Shown: one piece after another, positions 24,507-36,109 of the stretch
Layout: every line of letters starts with the position of its first letter
How positions within the stretch are numbered: position 1 is the first letter of the stretch
Origin: Coriaria nepalensis
Lineage: Eukaryota; Streptophyta; Magnoliopsida; Cucurbitales; Coriariaceae
Direction of reading: 5' to 3'
Length of the DNA stretch: 64,000 nucleotides
NCBI GenBank assembly: GCA_027186245.1
Contig: CP114493.1
Coordinates: forward strand, 1,743,501-1,807,500
Position numbers and translations under genes: made by a program
Notes under the pieces: model-generated
The model's input: only the letters and a program-made list of their open reading frames with translations
What the model was told of the DNA's origin: nothing
The model's database searches: none

Positions 24507-25850
24507 GAGGTTTGCGAACTTTCTGCATTGAAGAAATTATTAATTGACACCGCTAGATAAGTGATTTAAAATTTGGTTCTCATAGAAGTTTAATTGCTGC
24601 TGCTACAGAATAAAAGAGTAGCCATGATAAATAACACATTGTCAGATGAGATAGTCAAGAACTTGTATTTAACTCATGCTCCTCTTTAATTTTTTTTTTT
24701 TTTTTCCACAAAGTATTAAGGTTTAAATTAACTTAGAGTAATAATCGTCAACTTCTACACTCGAAGATATGTTGCCCAAAATTATAAAAATCAATCACTC
24801 AAAGCAACAAGACAATGATTATAGATTCTGGAATAGCATTGCATTCAGGTACCGAACACTAACCCGGATCTTAAAGGCTACCAACAAGTCACGTACTTAT
24901 CAAAATCATATAATCACAACAAACATTTTTGTTTGCAGTGGAAAAAGCACATAGAAGCACAAAATTACTATCAACTGCTTCAGAATGCAGAGAATCAGAA
25001 GAAAGAGATTCAGCCATTTAGGAAACTAGTTTGATTGTGATGGTATGATATAAAGAAAGGGAAGAAACAGCACGTTGCAGCCCCCATCTCCTCATAACAA
25101 TGATTGCATCTCAAACCAAGTTTTAAGTTCAGACGCCACAACTACTTCACAGAGTAATGAGTTCCCTTTGTCAGACCTTTCAATCATAAATAAACTAATA
25201 GCCTCACTAGTGAACCAAAATTGAACAAAGCTTCAAAAACACAAGTACAGAACATCACAAGCACAGCAAGTCAAAACATTTATCAATTACAACCCAGCCA
25301 ACTCAAAAGGCATATAAACTCGAGTTCTTACATATACAGTATAATAGAGATTAAGAGCACAGGCGAAGAAAAATTAGAGAACAAAAATCATAGCCGAAAA
25401 TAGCATACCACGTGACAAAACCAACGCCGGCTAAATTAACTAACAGCTTGGGGGTAAGCTCAAAAAACTCCCGACTTTCAGGTGGACGTAGAAAGCAACA
25501 TCTTCATTTCAGAAGTAAAAAGACAAAGAGAAGCACCGATTCAGGCCCATAAAAAAAAAAAAACCATGCAGCCCTAAATTTTTCCGATTCCAAATAACAA
25601 AAATCCAAACTAAAAATCCATTTCTAGATAAAATTGAGCTACAATCGAAACAATCATCGACAGCTCACCATCAAACCATAGTGATACAAGAAACAGATTG
25701 ACGAAGATATGAAGAAATGAGAAAAAGCTTCGATATGAAGAGCGGGAGAGAGATAGAAAGAGACCTTACTTTCCTTCTTCGGAGAGAGAGAGAGAGAGAG
25801 AGAGCCTTCTTTTTCCCTGGCTTTAAAGGGTCGGCCAAGTAGAGATTAGA
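24507..25850 (-). other. ClpC 5' leader with a ~1.25-kb intron
   Basis: On the minus strand an acceptor (TGCAG) lies just 16 nt upstream of the ClpC ATG at 24523-24526, and a good donor (GTAAGG) begins at 25769. This predicts a leader intron of about 1,247 bp and an upstream untranslated exon from 25770 through the GA-rich tract at 25782-25804. Leader introns are common in highly expressed plant genes. This is inferred from splice signals only. Confidence 0.6.
25782..25804. repeat. (GA)n microsatellite in presumed ClpC 5' leader
   Basis: About eleven GA units read as a (CT)n tract in the sense of ClpC transcription. CT-rich leaders and core promoters are frequent in plants. Confidence 0.9.
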
Positions 25851-26097
25851 TAGACCCTCGATCGATAAATATGGGGGAGAGAGGGGGAGAGAGCGGCAGC
25901 TAAATATATTAGAGAGAGTCCATTTTTGGGCTTTCGCCTTAATGGGCCGTCACCGACCCAACCACCAGCTGACTGCAATCACGACACGTCGTTCAAGTGA
26001 TTACCGGAGTATCAAAGCCCAGGAAGCTGGCTGTGGGCCCCCACCAGGCTTATCTCCAAAGAGGAAATATCTATATTTTTTTGTACACGAGAAAGAA

Positions 26098-26123
26098 CGA
26101 GAGAGAGAGAGAGAGAGAGAGAG
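26098..26123. repeat. (GA)n microsatellite upstream of ClpC
   Basis: A run of GA repeats in the distal upstream region, followed by a TTTTTC-rich stretch. Confidence 0.9.
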
Positions 26124-26129
26124 CAATTA

Positions 26130-28040
26130 AGGAAGATCTTTTTCTTTTTCTTTTTCTTTTTTTAAATTGATTTATTTTCCATTTTTCTTACATAGATGGG
26201 TGGGGGATTTGGTCGGGAATCATGTCCAAAGTAAACTAAAGGACAAAAAAGGGATTGATTACTAATGAAAGCTGACACTTGAGACTCGATTAGCTTTCTA
26301 AGCCAATCTTCTAATTATAATTATTATTTCGAGAGCATATTAATTTAAATAACTTATTTATTTTTATATTTTTATCAAATAATTTAATTAAATAATTATT
26401 TACTCTTATTATATTTATTAAATAATTCAATAATATATTTTTAAAAATAATTATTATCATTAATTTTTATTTAATCTTAATCATAAATTTACTAACAGTA
26501 AATCTAAATACGTAGATAAATGTGAAAGGTAGACATGGGAAGTTTTCAAGTTTGAGTTGTATACGTTTAGCGTACATACGTTGTCGGTTGTCCCCTGATT
26601 GAGCACGTTTATTCAAACTTCAAACCTCTAGTGAGAAAGGAAGTGAGCAACTCGCATGAAACTCATTCTCAAAACTAGTTGATCTAAGTTGACTAAAAGT
26701 GGAGGAAAAAGTTACGCTTAGGGGTTCAATGAGTAGGGAAATTTATTGTTGACTTCGATAATATAGGGGTCAAAATATAATTTAACATTTCTTTGAGGAA
26801 AATGGAAGTTATAAAGTCATAACTAATAAATAATTACACATTGTCACATTACCACCCAATCCGAAGCTTTTATGAATATTCCGTTTCAATTTTATTTTTA
26901 TTTTTCGCAAACTCCAGTTTAGGGCTAAATTTCACAAGTTATCGAAAACTTGTTAAATCATATTTGTCGTCCCTATACTTTCAGTATTTTCTTATTTATA
27001 CCCTTGTACTTTTCTTATTTCACCTTTGCTGATGACGATATTATACCGCTATTGCCCAGCCCATCAATCATGGATTAAAATTTAGATCCAAGTTGAGACC
27101 CATCGAATCTAGAGTTGGAAACTTGATTTTGGAGGGATAAAACCGGAGTTGCAATGAGTCAAACTCGAGATCTAAGGATAAAACCCAGATATTGAAGGAA
27201 AGAAACTTGATACATATTTGGACTTCAACCTCACAGGTAGTTCGTTGTATAAACTGGATTTCAAAGAGATTCGAAGAATGGGTTTCAATACAAATTTGGC
27301 GTGATAAAGAGAGGCGCATACTAACTAACCACTAGAATCACCCTCCAAAAAATAAAGACAAAGATAGATGTATCGTTTTTGTCGACTCTCATACTTTGAA
27401 TTACGTAGATATTATTGTAGGGGACCAAATATCAAACACCGAGGAACGCGAAACCACTTATGTATCACCTATTCACGTCATTACCATCCACACTTCCTCG
27501 TCCAGCACAAGTCAACATCAGTTTCTCTCTCTTTTTTCTTTCTTTGGATGGGAATTTTGGATACTCTCTTTTCAAGTCCCCAAGAGTGGGCCGGAGTGGG
27601 TCCCATGGTTGTGAAAAACGCTCGTCAAATGTAATAATGCAATATTCACTAAGAATCCATTCTTAGTAAAAATTCTTATTACAAGAAATAAACTTCTAGC
27701 AAAGCTTCTAACAACTTTAGTGAAAAATACCAGATTTTGAGTAAGACTGGAGTTTCGTTAAAAAAAAAATCCAAACAAACGATTATCCAAAATTTCCGTT
27801 GACCAAACTCGAGTTTCACAAACACTAGCCCAAAACCCAATTTTTCATACTATACATATACATACTACCTAGCGAGTGACACCTATTAGAAAATACAAAA
27901 TAAGAACAAGACATTCAACCTCGTCCGAAATCATACGGGCGGGTGATTAACATGTGCAATAACATCAGATCTCATACATCCCCTTCCCTAATCTCTACCA
28001 CAAACAAAGCCTAGGAAAAATGAAAGACAAGAAGATAGAA
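26130..28040. other. Spacer between ClpC promoter side and ARF 3' side
   Basis: No gene was recognised. AT-rich DNA fills 26300-26500. Around 27690-27850 lie words such as CTGGAGTTTCG and CTCGAGTTTCAC that resemble the repeat family seen in PHS1 introns. Short open frames here lack any domain or splice logic. Confidence 0.5.
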
Positions 28041-28310
28041 GAAGATTATGCAGTTACATAAACAATTGCAATATTGGAGTAGGTAGATCTATGTACAAGA
28101 GTGGCATTGGATTTGAAAAATGCAAGGGAGAGAAGGCCTTGCCTTCTTCTATGAGAAATAACACGTACTTCCTTATGTATATAACCAGAAGACTAGACAC
28201 AATCAAATTACTAGAAACTCCAGACCCCAAGCCCCAAAATTTGATAACCTTTTTTTTTTTTCTTTTTATTGCCTTCTACTTCTGATCTAAGAGAGAGATA
28301 ATAATAAGTT

Positions 28311-28340
28311 TGCTGAGAGAGAGAGAGAGAGAGAGAGAGA
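28311..28340. repeat. (GA)n microsatellite downstream of the ARF gene
   Basis: An AG/GA run about 200 bp past the ARF stop codon, so probably within or just after the 3' untranslated region. Confidence 0.85.
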
Positions 28341-28543
28341 CTCTCACATCTAAATCTCAATCAGTGCATAATCCCCAAGAGAAGAAGTGGTTGTAGAAAC
28401 ACTCCAAAAACCTAAACAGTTAAGAGAAAACCCCACGTTATATTGAGATCGAAATTTATAATATCAGTGTTCTTGGGCTTTCTGATAGTGTAAATATAGA
28501 AAGTATGAATTAATACCTCTATATCATTGACAGAGAAAACGCC

Positions 28544-31500
28544 TCATGATTTCTCAGAGGTTGGTGTTAAAGGTATGTGCAGACCTTTGACCTCTTTTGC
28601 CTCGGCACCTTCACCGGCCGGAGCATTTTCTTCCGTTTTTGCATTTAGAGACCCTGGATTCATCTTCTGCACCTCTTCTCTTGTATATATGAATATCTTA
28701 CGAACCATAGCACAAAACTCCCTGATTTTTTACCCACATTTACTTTTAAATAAAAAGCTCAAGTAATATTAATGGCAAAAAATAGAAAAAACAGAGTATC
28801 AAGATTCTTACTGCCACGGATCATCTCCAACAAGCATAGTATCACCCTCATCATCAGTATATATAATAAGCCAATTCTTTCGTGGAACCATTAACTCCCC
28901 ACCAAATTCAAACAGTTCATCCAGCTCAGCAATCAGTTCATCGTAGTTGCTGAACTTACTAAGATCCACTGATCTACCTAACGCAATTCCCTGCTTGTGG
29001 ACCTGAATTTTATACAATCAGAAATTATCTCATTAATCGAGCATATATTTAGAGAGGCCATCAAAATTGACAGGAAGATGTAATAAGCTAAAAGGAATTC
29101 CGTATAATGTATGAACAGACAACCTTTGTACAACTCCTGGTTGAACCACCCTGTGATTTGCCCTGAACATCTCTTATATGGTGCTTAGAGTTCTGTTGAC
29201 GTTTGTCAGGCTCGATCATAGCTAAAGGGTTATCTGTCGATTTTGAACCTCTTGAATGTTCAGACTTCTGATCAGATTCAGAAGCAGGTGCAGGATCTAA
29301 TGTAACAGGGTTCCTAATGAAGATACCAAAAAGCTTGCAATCCCCATCTTTTGGTTTGGCAGCCTCTTGGTTCTGTACTAATATGGGTTTTGGTACCAAC
29401 TCCCTTGAATGAACTGGATTTTCGAAATGAAATGGGGAAGGTGGAGGCATTAACCAGTTTCCTTGTGGGGTGAGGGGTTCGTTTCTATCATGGAGCATAG
29501 AATAGTCACTAAACCCATCATATCTAGACTTTACTCGAGTTTCAAAAGACCCCTCACCAACTTGCAGATGGCCTTTCTGATTAGAGTCCACCAGGTTAAG
29601 TGACCGACTAGGAGATATAAAGGACCATGGGCTACCATGCAAATTAAACTTTCCATCCTGATCCGTTGAATGTGTTCTAATTGAATTAGCAGCAACTACT
29701 GGATCGATAAAGGCTTGATGGCTACCATGGGTGGAATAAGTATTTGAATTGAAGCCCGATAGAAGATCGGTGTAGGTCGGCTCATTTCTTCCAGGAGGCA
29801 TCCAGTTTTCAGCCCCATGTCTTCTAGAAGAGGAAACCACGCCCACCTTATCATCTAGTGAAGCTGGCCATACAACTGATTTTTCAACAGCGTCAGATGC
29901 ATTGCTTTCTGGGTAATTGCCTCTCAAGGTCGAGAATTCTTGACCTTGCAAGACCTTTGAAAACCCACTACCAGGATGAGTGTCTGCAGTCAATCTTGAT
30001 GAACCTAATGAAATGAATAGCATGAAAATGAAGTGAGTATTTACTTTGAAAGCAACAAACTGCTAATCTAGAACTGGGTGAAAGTTGATTGTTGAAATAT
30101 TTATATACTGTTGGTCAATGTACCTTCTCGAGGAAGGACAGAGGGGTCGGGGGAGGAGGGAACCACATTTGAACGAGGCCTTTTTGACCTAGCCACTGGA
30201 AGGGGATTTATTGCAGGAGGAGCTAGAGCAGCCTCTATTTTCCAAGGCGAGACTCTTTCAGGGCGAGGAATTGTGGAAGTCTCATCCCATCTCACCTAGA
30301 TGGATAGAAAAATCTCTTTTCAGAAAACCGTAAATTATTACACACAACATATAGATTTGGCATGCGGTTGGTATTCCATTCAAAATATAAATTAGAAGTC
30401 ATAGCTTCTCTTTGGCCTCCAATATATCCAAAATCTCATGCTCTATACCAAATTATATTTTCCACTCTACCTCCCAGTGTTACCAAAGTCCAATTGGTAA
30501 AACTACACTACTTGAGCATGCTAGGCCAACCACACACTTAGGAGACAAACACTACCTTAAGGCATCTCCATTTGGAATTTTTCCACCTGTCAGGATCTGC
30601 ATCCTCCATCCCAACAATAGTACCGGTGAACCTATAGCCATTATAGTAAGCAGAATGAATATATCAGAAACCTCCGAAAGTATTAAAATTAAATAAAGAA
30701 ATGCATAACTAGTTTCATTTAACCAGCATGAAGCACACGTACCTCTGTTCCGGGGCTTCTTCACCTTCAAATTTCATTTTAAACCTCATTCCAATAGAAT
30801 AATTCTTCTTAACTGACTCCATGTACTGTTCATATGGAACAATGAATTCAGAAGGGCTTGTCCTATGAGATAAGATCGAAGTTACTTGTTAACAAGAATA
30901 AAACAATAACCAGGATAATTATTTAAAGTAGCATCTGAACTTATACATAGCAAGTGCTAATGTAGCATATTGCACTATAGCTTAAAGCCTTACCTGGGCT
31001 TGTAATATACAGTAAACATGGTTCCAGTTTGAACGGCATGCCATGCGGTTGCGAGGACACCAAGATGCATACTATGACTAGATATGACTGAAGATGGAAT
31101 ATTACCCTGCTGTCTCATAGCACGTCTAACCCCTACCCGTAGTTCTCCATTCTCTCCCCTAGAAATAACAAGATATCATTTAAGACACAAAACGATGCAG
31201 GAGATAATTAAAAGAAGCTAAAAATATCATATATGGTGAGGGATAGAACAAACCTTAGAAATATGAATGCATCCCCAGCAACCAGCCTTTTGGAGCTCAC
31301 AAAAACACTCCATCCGCTTTGAAGTAAATGCCTTCGCGGTTGACCTAGCATCGGAATTGTAGAAATAATCAACAAGCTAAATCAGTAATAACTATAGAAC
31401 ATTGTCCTGCCGTTCGATGACACATTATCCTTCACATATGCTACAAACCAGAGAAATGAAAAAAACAAAAAAAAAACCCAAAGACATGCAGTGATTCAGA

Positions 31501-32999
31501 AACAGTTAAATGGGAGGAAGAAGAAAGACTCCTATCAAGACTAATGGTCAAGTCCATCAGTTTTACCTCGGAAGATATGTCGAAATCGCCATTCGCTCCC
31601 ATGCAAATCCTTGGCAACCAGTTCTTGTGTAGGAGGTTGTCGAGACATGTCCTGGCTCAAAATCCAACACATATTAGTGCATGGTAGCACAACATGAACA
31701 TTTTGATAGGCGGTAGTGCAACACAAGCATATATTAAAATAATTATAATTTATCTTTCTACTAACTTCTATGTCTGATGAACAAGAAAATGCACATTATA
31801 TAGTGATTCTGTTAATTTTCAAACAGAAAAACCACACCAGTGTATGTACCTGTTGTTTTGCAGGCAAGACAAATGCCAAATCTTAATATTTTGGGCTGTT
31901 TTGTAGAACACTGGAGTGGATTTGAAATTACCCATAAATAAGAAAAAAAAAAAGGCCAAATTATAAGTTAATAAGATACAAACCAGTGGAGGAAGGCATT
32001 CGTCTGCATGCCGTCTCAGTACTGAAAATCCACCATGAGTACTTGTATCTGAGGCTGTTAGAGTCTTACAAAACGAGTGCACATGTAAACGTGGATGTGA
32101 AGGAGGAGGAGGTTCCTTTTCCACTGCTTGCTGAAAAAACCAAGGAAGAGCCGTCCACATGTCAGCCGATCGGGTTATAAAAGCCAAAAATCTTGCTTCA
32201 AGAATAAATAAAGTGACAAACTATAAGAACCATAACAATAGTACTTACATTAGATTCTGGAAGCAAAGTGATCTGGGCGAAGACCTCATCAGTGTCTGGT
32301 TCCGCCTAAAACATAAGCAAGGGGCTAACCACATCATTATCAAAAGTAGAGTATAACTCCTCCAGATCAAATTCAAGAAAACAAGAAAACAAGAAATCGA
32401 GAAATAATAATAGCAATTAGCACTTGGTTTTTTATATTTATGGCAATCAATACCTTCAAGCGTACGTTAATTACTCGGCAAGGGATCTTATAGGGAAGGT
32501 CACATGAAGGCATCTGCTTGTCTGCCACTTGATTTGTAGACGCTTCCACCTAACAAAGGCATCACACAAAATCATGGTAGCATATCGAAACAGAGATTTC
32601 TTCCGTCTTTTCTATATCTTAAAAAACAAATTAGTAACAAATTATCAGATAAAAAAAATGCAAACTAATTACCTGCTCGATGTGTCCCTGGGGAAAGTAG
32701 AAGACGCGCTGCTTTTCGTGAGGAACAGTTACGAGAGGACCAGCACAAGCGTGCCAGAGCTCCGTGTAAAGCGCAGTTTCAGCGTCTGGTCAAAACAATT
32801 GAACTTTAAAGGTCATCTCATCTCCTACGCCGGAGCAAAGGAAAAAGGCCAGTCGGAGAGAAATCTTACCTTTCGCAGAATAACCTTTCTGGCCTTCCTT
32901 ATCGTTCCTAGAGCTGCGGTGCTCGTTGAATCCGGAGGGGAAGCTCTCCCCCATTCCGGTACCGGAATTCCCTTTGATCGATGCCTCCGCCGACGACAT
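28544..32999 (-). CDS. ARF2: Auxin response factor, ARF2-like repressor, 14 exons, 833 aa
   Basis: A nuclear transcription factor that binds auxin response elements; ARF2-type members repress. Minus-strand exons 5' to 3': 32999-32870, 32785-32673, 32549-32454, 32305-32249, 32130-31984, 31651-31567, 31344-31254, 31158-30994, 30862-30743, 30631-30556, 30295-30124, 30004-29124, 29002-28812, 28721-28544. Every junction is in phase. The B3 DNA-binding domain (about 149-251) carries [18 protein letters not shown] and [12 protein letters not shown]. The Auxin_resp/Tudor-like region follows to about 358. The middle region is Ser/Pro/Asn rich, not Gln rich, as in repressor ARFs, and has a KLFGI motif at about 641-645, close to the RLFGV repression motif. 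The PB1 domain (about 712-800) has the basic [12 protein letters not shown] strand and the acidic [14 protein letters not shown] motif, so both interaction faces are present. Its 833 residues compare with 859 in Arabidopsis ARF2. Confidence 0.95.
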
Positions 33000-33011
33000 G
33001 ACAACGAAATC

Positions 33012-33029
33012 TCAGCACAGATATCTCAT
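33012..33029 (-). promoter_or_regulatory. Short upstream ORF in presumed ARF2 leader
   Basis: ATG to TGA encoding MRYLC, ending about 12 nt before the ARF start codon region. If this part is transcribed it should reduce initiation at the main ATG and require reinitiation. ARF leaders are known to carry uORFs. Confidence 0.5.
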
Positions 33030-33290
33030 CTGAACCTCCTTTCCCCCTTCCCCAAATTCTAGAAAACCTAAAGTAATCCAACCTCTATTCGTCAAAAGAC
33101 AACCAAATCCTTCAACAGAAAATTCTCCCAAACTCGCAAAATCAAGCTTCAGCACTCCTTAATCGATAACCACTGAACAAATCGTCTTCTACCTTCAGCT
33201 CTGATTAATTTCCTAAAAATAAATTTGCTCGACTCCCTATCTGACCTCACACTTCTGCCTTTTCCTACCAAACAGTAGCAAGCTATATCT

Positions 33291-33308
33291 TTACCCAACC
33301 ATAACCAT
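33291..33308 (-). promoter_or_regulatory. Second short upstream ORF near ARF2
   Basis: ATG GTT ATG GTT GGG TAA encodes MVMVG, about 290 nt upstream of the ARF ATG. A longer open frame of 93 codons overlaps it (33149-33430). Whether the transcript reaches this far is not known from sequence alone. Confidence 0.35.
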
Positions 33309-33313
33309 CGCTG

Positions 33314-33351
33314 TTCTCTCTCTCTAGAAGTCTCTCTCTCTCTATCTCTCT
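33314..33351. repeat. CT/TC-rich tract upstream of ARF2
   Basis: An imperfect (TC)n run, GA-rich in the sense of ARF transcription, of the kind often found in plant leaders and core promoters. Confidence 0.7.
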
Positions 33352-33534
33352 TTTTGTGTGTCTCAACCGAACCGAAGACATAACCAGAGTGGGTCACAAA
33401 ACCGCATGAAATCATTTCAACCGCGGTCAAATTCTAACCAATGTGGGGGAAGTTTCAACCGGCACTCGTCGGTCACGCGACCTTTCCAGACCGGTAACAG
33501 CCAGTAAGCTACACAGAAATAAATAAATAAAAGG

Positions 33535-33586
33535 ATATAATAACAATAAAAAGCGACGTTATATAATAACAATAAAAAGCGACGTT
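33535..33586. repeat. 26-bp perfect tandem duplication
   Basis: A 26-bp unit that begins ATATAATAACAATA and ends GCGACGTT is found at 33535-33560 and again at 33561-33586. Each copy ends in a GACGTT core related to ACGT elements. It lies about 540 bp upstream of the ARF start. Confidence 0.9.
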
Positions 33587-33589
33587 AAC

Positions 33590-34720
33590 GGCGTTAAAGA
33601 CGTGTTGGGGTGTGATAGGATGGGAAGCAGACGGCGTTTGTCTAGAAGCGGTAGAGAGAGAAAAGTTGCTTGATTTTTATGAGGAAATAGGTTTTTGTCG
33701 TGGAATTGACGGGCATTGTCTGGATTGGATGGGAATTTGGATGGTCCGTTCCGAACGCATTTATCACTATTAACCATGGTTACATTTATTTTTTATTTTT
33801 TTTATTTTTTTTTTTTTTTGGCTTAAGGAGTGGGCTAGTGGCTTCTGGTCATTGGTACGAAGAAACAGTGATTGATTGTCGCCCATGCAGCTTTTGTATG
33901 GGGCTTGCTTACTTAATATTTGTTTTCGCGATAAATTGGAATTCAATGTTTCCAAACTCGTATCGTCGCGTACTAATAATATAAATAAAATTTAAATTTA
34001 TTTAATTTTTAATTGGATTTTTCGTACATACTGATATAAATAAAATGAGTAATTTTATTATATATTTATTTTAAAAAATTAGAATGGATATATTTCATCA
34101 TATTACTATTTTTTATAAATTTTGTTAATAAATCGATGTTATTAAAATTAAGTGGAATATTTAAGTGGAGAAGAAAAAAAAATGAGAATAGTCGGGATAT
34201 CTCCTGACAATGTCACGTGTTGATGGAAAAGTAAAATTGTAAATGAGGAGAGAGACAGTGAGTAATATAATGGAGGGGATGGGACCCACGTGGATTGTCT
34301 AATTGCAGTTTGTGTGTGGCCTAAAGCAACAAATGTAGGAAGGAATCTTTGTCCCCATATATTTATTCAACTTTGTTTTTCACTTCGGGACCAGCTAGCT
34401 AGCTCTGCATTTAACCTTTTTTTTTTACTTTTTATCGATATGGTATTTTTTTTTTTTACCTTTGAATTACTGTTTAGAGATATTTAAAATATAAATTATT
34501 AAATTTAAATGTGGACTATTAAAGTCATGTTTTGTTTTTTTTTTTTTAGTAAGAATAAAATAAAATATATATTTATTTGAGTAGAAAAAATTAAGTAAGA
34601 ATAAAATATTTTTTTATGTATTTTTTTAATTTTTCTGTAATAGTGATATTTATATAATTTATTTATAATATTTTTTTAAGTAATTAAATATATAATTTAA
34701 TTGAAAATAAAAATAAAATT
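33590..34720. other. AT-rich spacer
   Basis: No gene recognised. Long T runs occur at about 33790-33820 and 34415-34460. Confidence 0.55.
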
Positions 34721-34729
34721 AATTATTTT

Positions 34730-36070
34730 TTTTATGCACAGCAAAAGAAAAACGATGAGATGAAGTTGAAGGACTTGAAAGTGAAGAACTATCTCTTCTA
34801 GGCCATTGACTGCACAGTCCTCGACACCATTCTCAAGATGGGTACTGCCAAAGAAATCTCGGATGTTATGAAGAAAAAGTTCAAGGGGAATGCAAGAGTT
34901 AAGAAGTCTCATCTTCAAGCTCTCTAATGAGAATTTGAAAGTCATGAGATAAAGACCAGTGAAAGAGTGATAGAGTACTTCTCTAGAGTCATGTGGCAAT
35001 CAAAATGCGAGTGTATGGAGCGGATATGAAGATTGTAGAGAAAATTTTGCATACTCTCATAGAAAAATTCAACTACATTGTCTACTCTATTGAGGGGTCA
35101 AAGGATATTGATAGTCTCTTTATGGATTAACTTCAAAGCTCCTTGATTGTACATGAGAAAGAGTTTCGAAGAACTAGTGGTGAAGAATAGGTCTTGAAGG
35201 TTGCATTTGAAGAAGGAAGAGACATAGGTGAAAAAGGACGAGGTCGAGGTGTTTATAGGGGCAAAGGAAGAGGGGGAGGAGGTAGGCATATATGCAATAA
35301 GGCTACTATGAAATGTTTTAAATGTCACAAGTTGGGATACTTCCAATTTGAGTGTCCAAGTTGGAATAAGGAAGCAAATTATGTTGAATTGGGTGATAAG
35401 GAAGATAATATGCTACTCATGGCTTGTGTAGAAGAGAGTGAAGCTCGAAGAGAACATGTTTGGTTTTTAGACTCGGGGTGCAACAATCACATGAGTGATG
35501 ACAAAAGCTTGTTCAGTGATCTCGATAAGAGTTTCAAACATAGACTGAAGCTATGAAATAATGCAAGAATGGAGGTGACTGTCAAAGGCAATGTTAAACT
35601 AAAAGTAAGAGGTTTCACTCATGTTGTTAGCGAAGTTTACTATGTACCTGAATTGAGAAATAATTTACTAAGTATCAGACGACTACATAAAAGGGGGCTA
35701 GTAATTCTCATTCAACATGGAAAACTCAAGATGTATCATCCATAGAGAGAGGCTAATTATAACAGTCGATATGACAACAAATCAGATATTTGTGATGATT
35801 GCAAGCTCACTACCTCGAAAGGCTATTACTCAAAAACCATAATGTCTCTATATTTCTACACATGATATGGCACATACACTTGAGTTACAAAGGATTAGGG
35901 ACGTTGCGGTACAAAAAAGATGGTAGATGGTATATTGCCCTAGTTCAAGGCTCCATCAAGAGTGTGTGAAACATGTCTGACTGGGAAGCAACACAAGGAC
36001 CCGATTTCAAGGAAGAGCAATTTGAGAGCTACAGAGAAGCTTTAACTTATTCATGCAAATATCTATGTAG
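34730..36070 (+). mobile_element. Decayed Ty1-copia fragment: gag, zinc knuckle, protease, pre-integrase
   Basis: The translation contains the gag block KLKDLKVKNYLF, then CFKCHKLGYFQFEC as a CCHC zinc knuckle (about 35311-35354), an Arg/Gly-rich spacer before it, and the aspartic protease signature VWFLDSGCNNHM (about 35458-35493). FTHVVSEVYYVPELRNNLLS follows, then a pre-integrase piece VCETCLTGKQHKDP near 35970. Stops and frameshifts break it many times. The only long open piece is 35194-35556. Integrase core, reverse transcriptase, RNase H and LTRs are not seen. It is an old truncated insertion oriented opposite to the neighbouring ARF gene. Confidence 0.85.
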
Positions 36071-36109
36071 CATAATCTCTCCTATTTTCAACATCAAGAA
36101 GAGGCACTC

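Noticed and set aside
32529..33062. 177-codon plus-strand frame over the start of the ARF gene
   Set aside because: Antisense to ARF exons 1 to 3; composition mirrors the coding strand and no family is recognised.
34730..36070. Intact copia retrotransposon
   Set aside because: Many stops and frameshifts, no reverse transcriptase, RNase H or LTRs.
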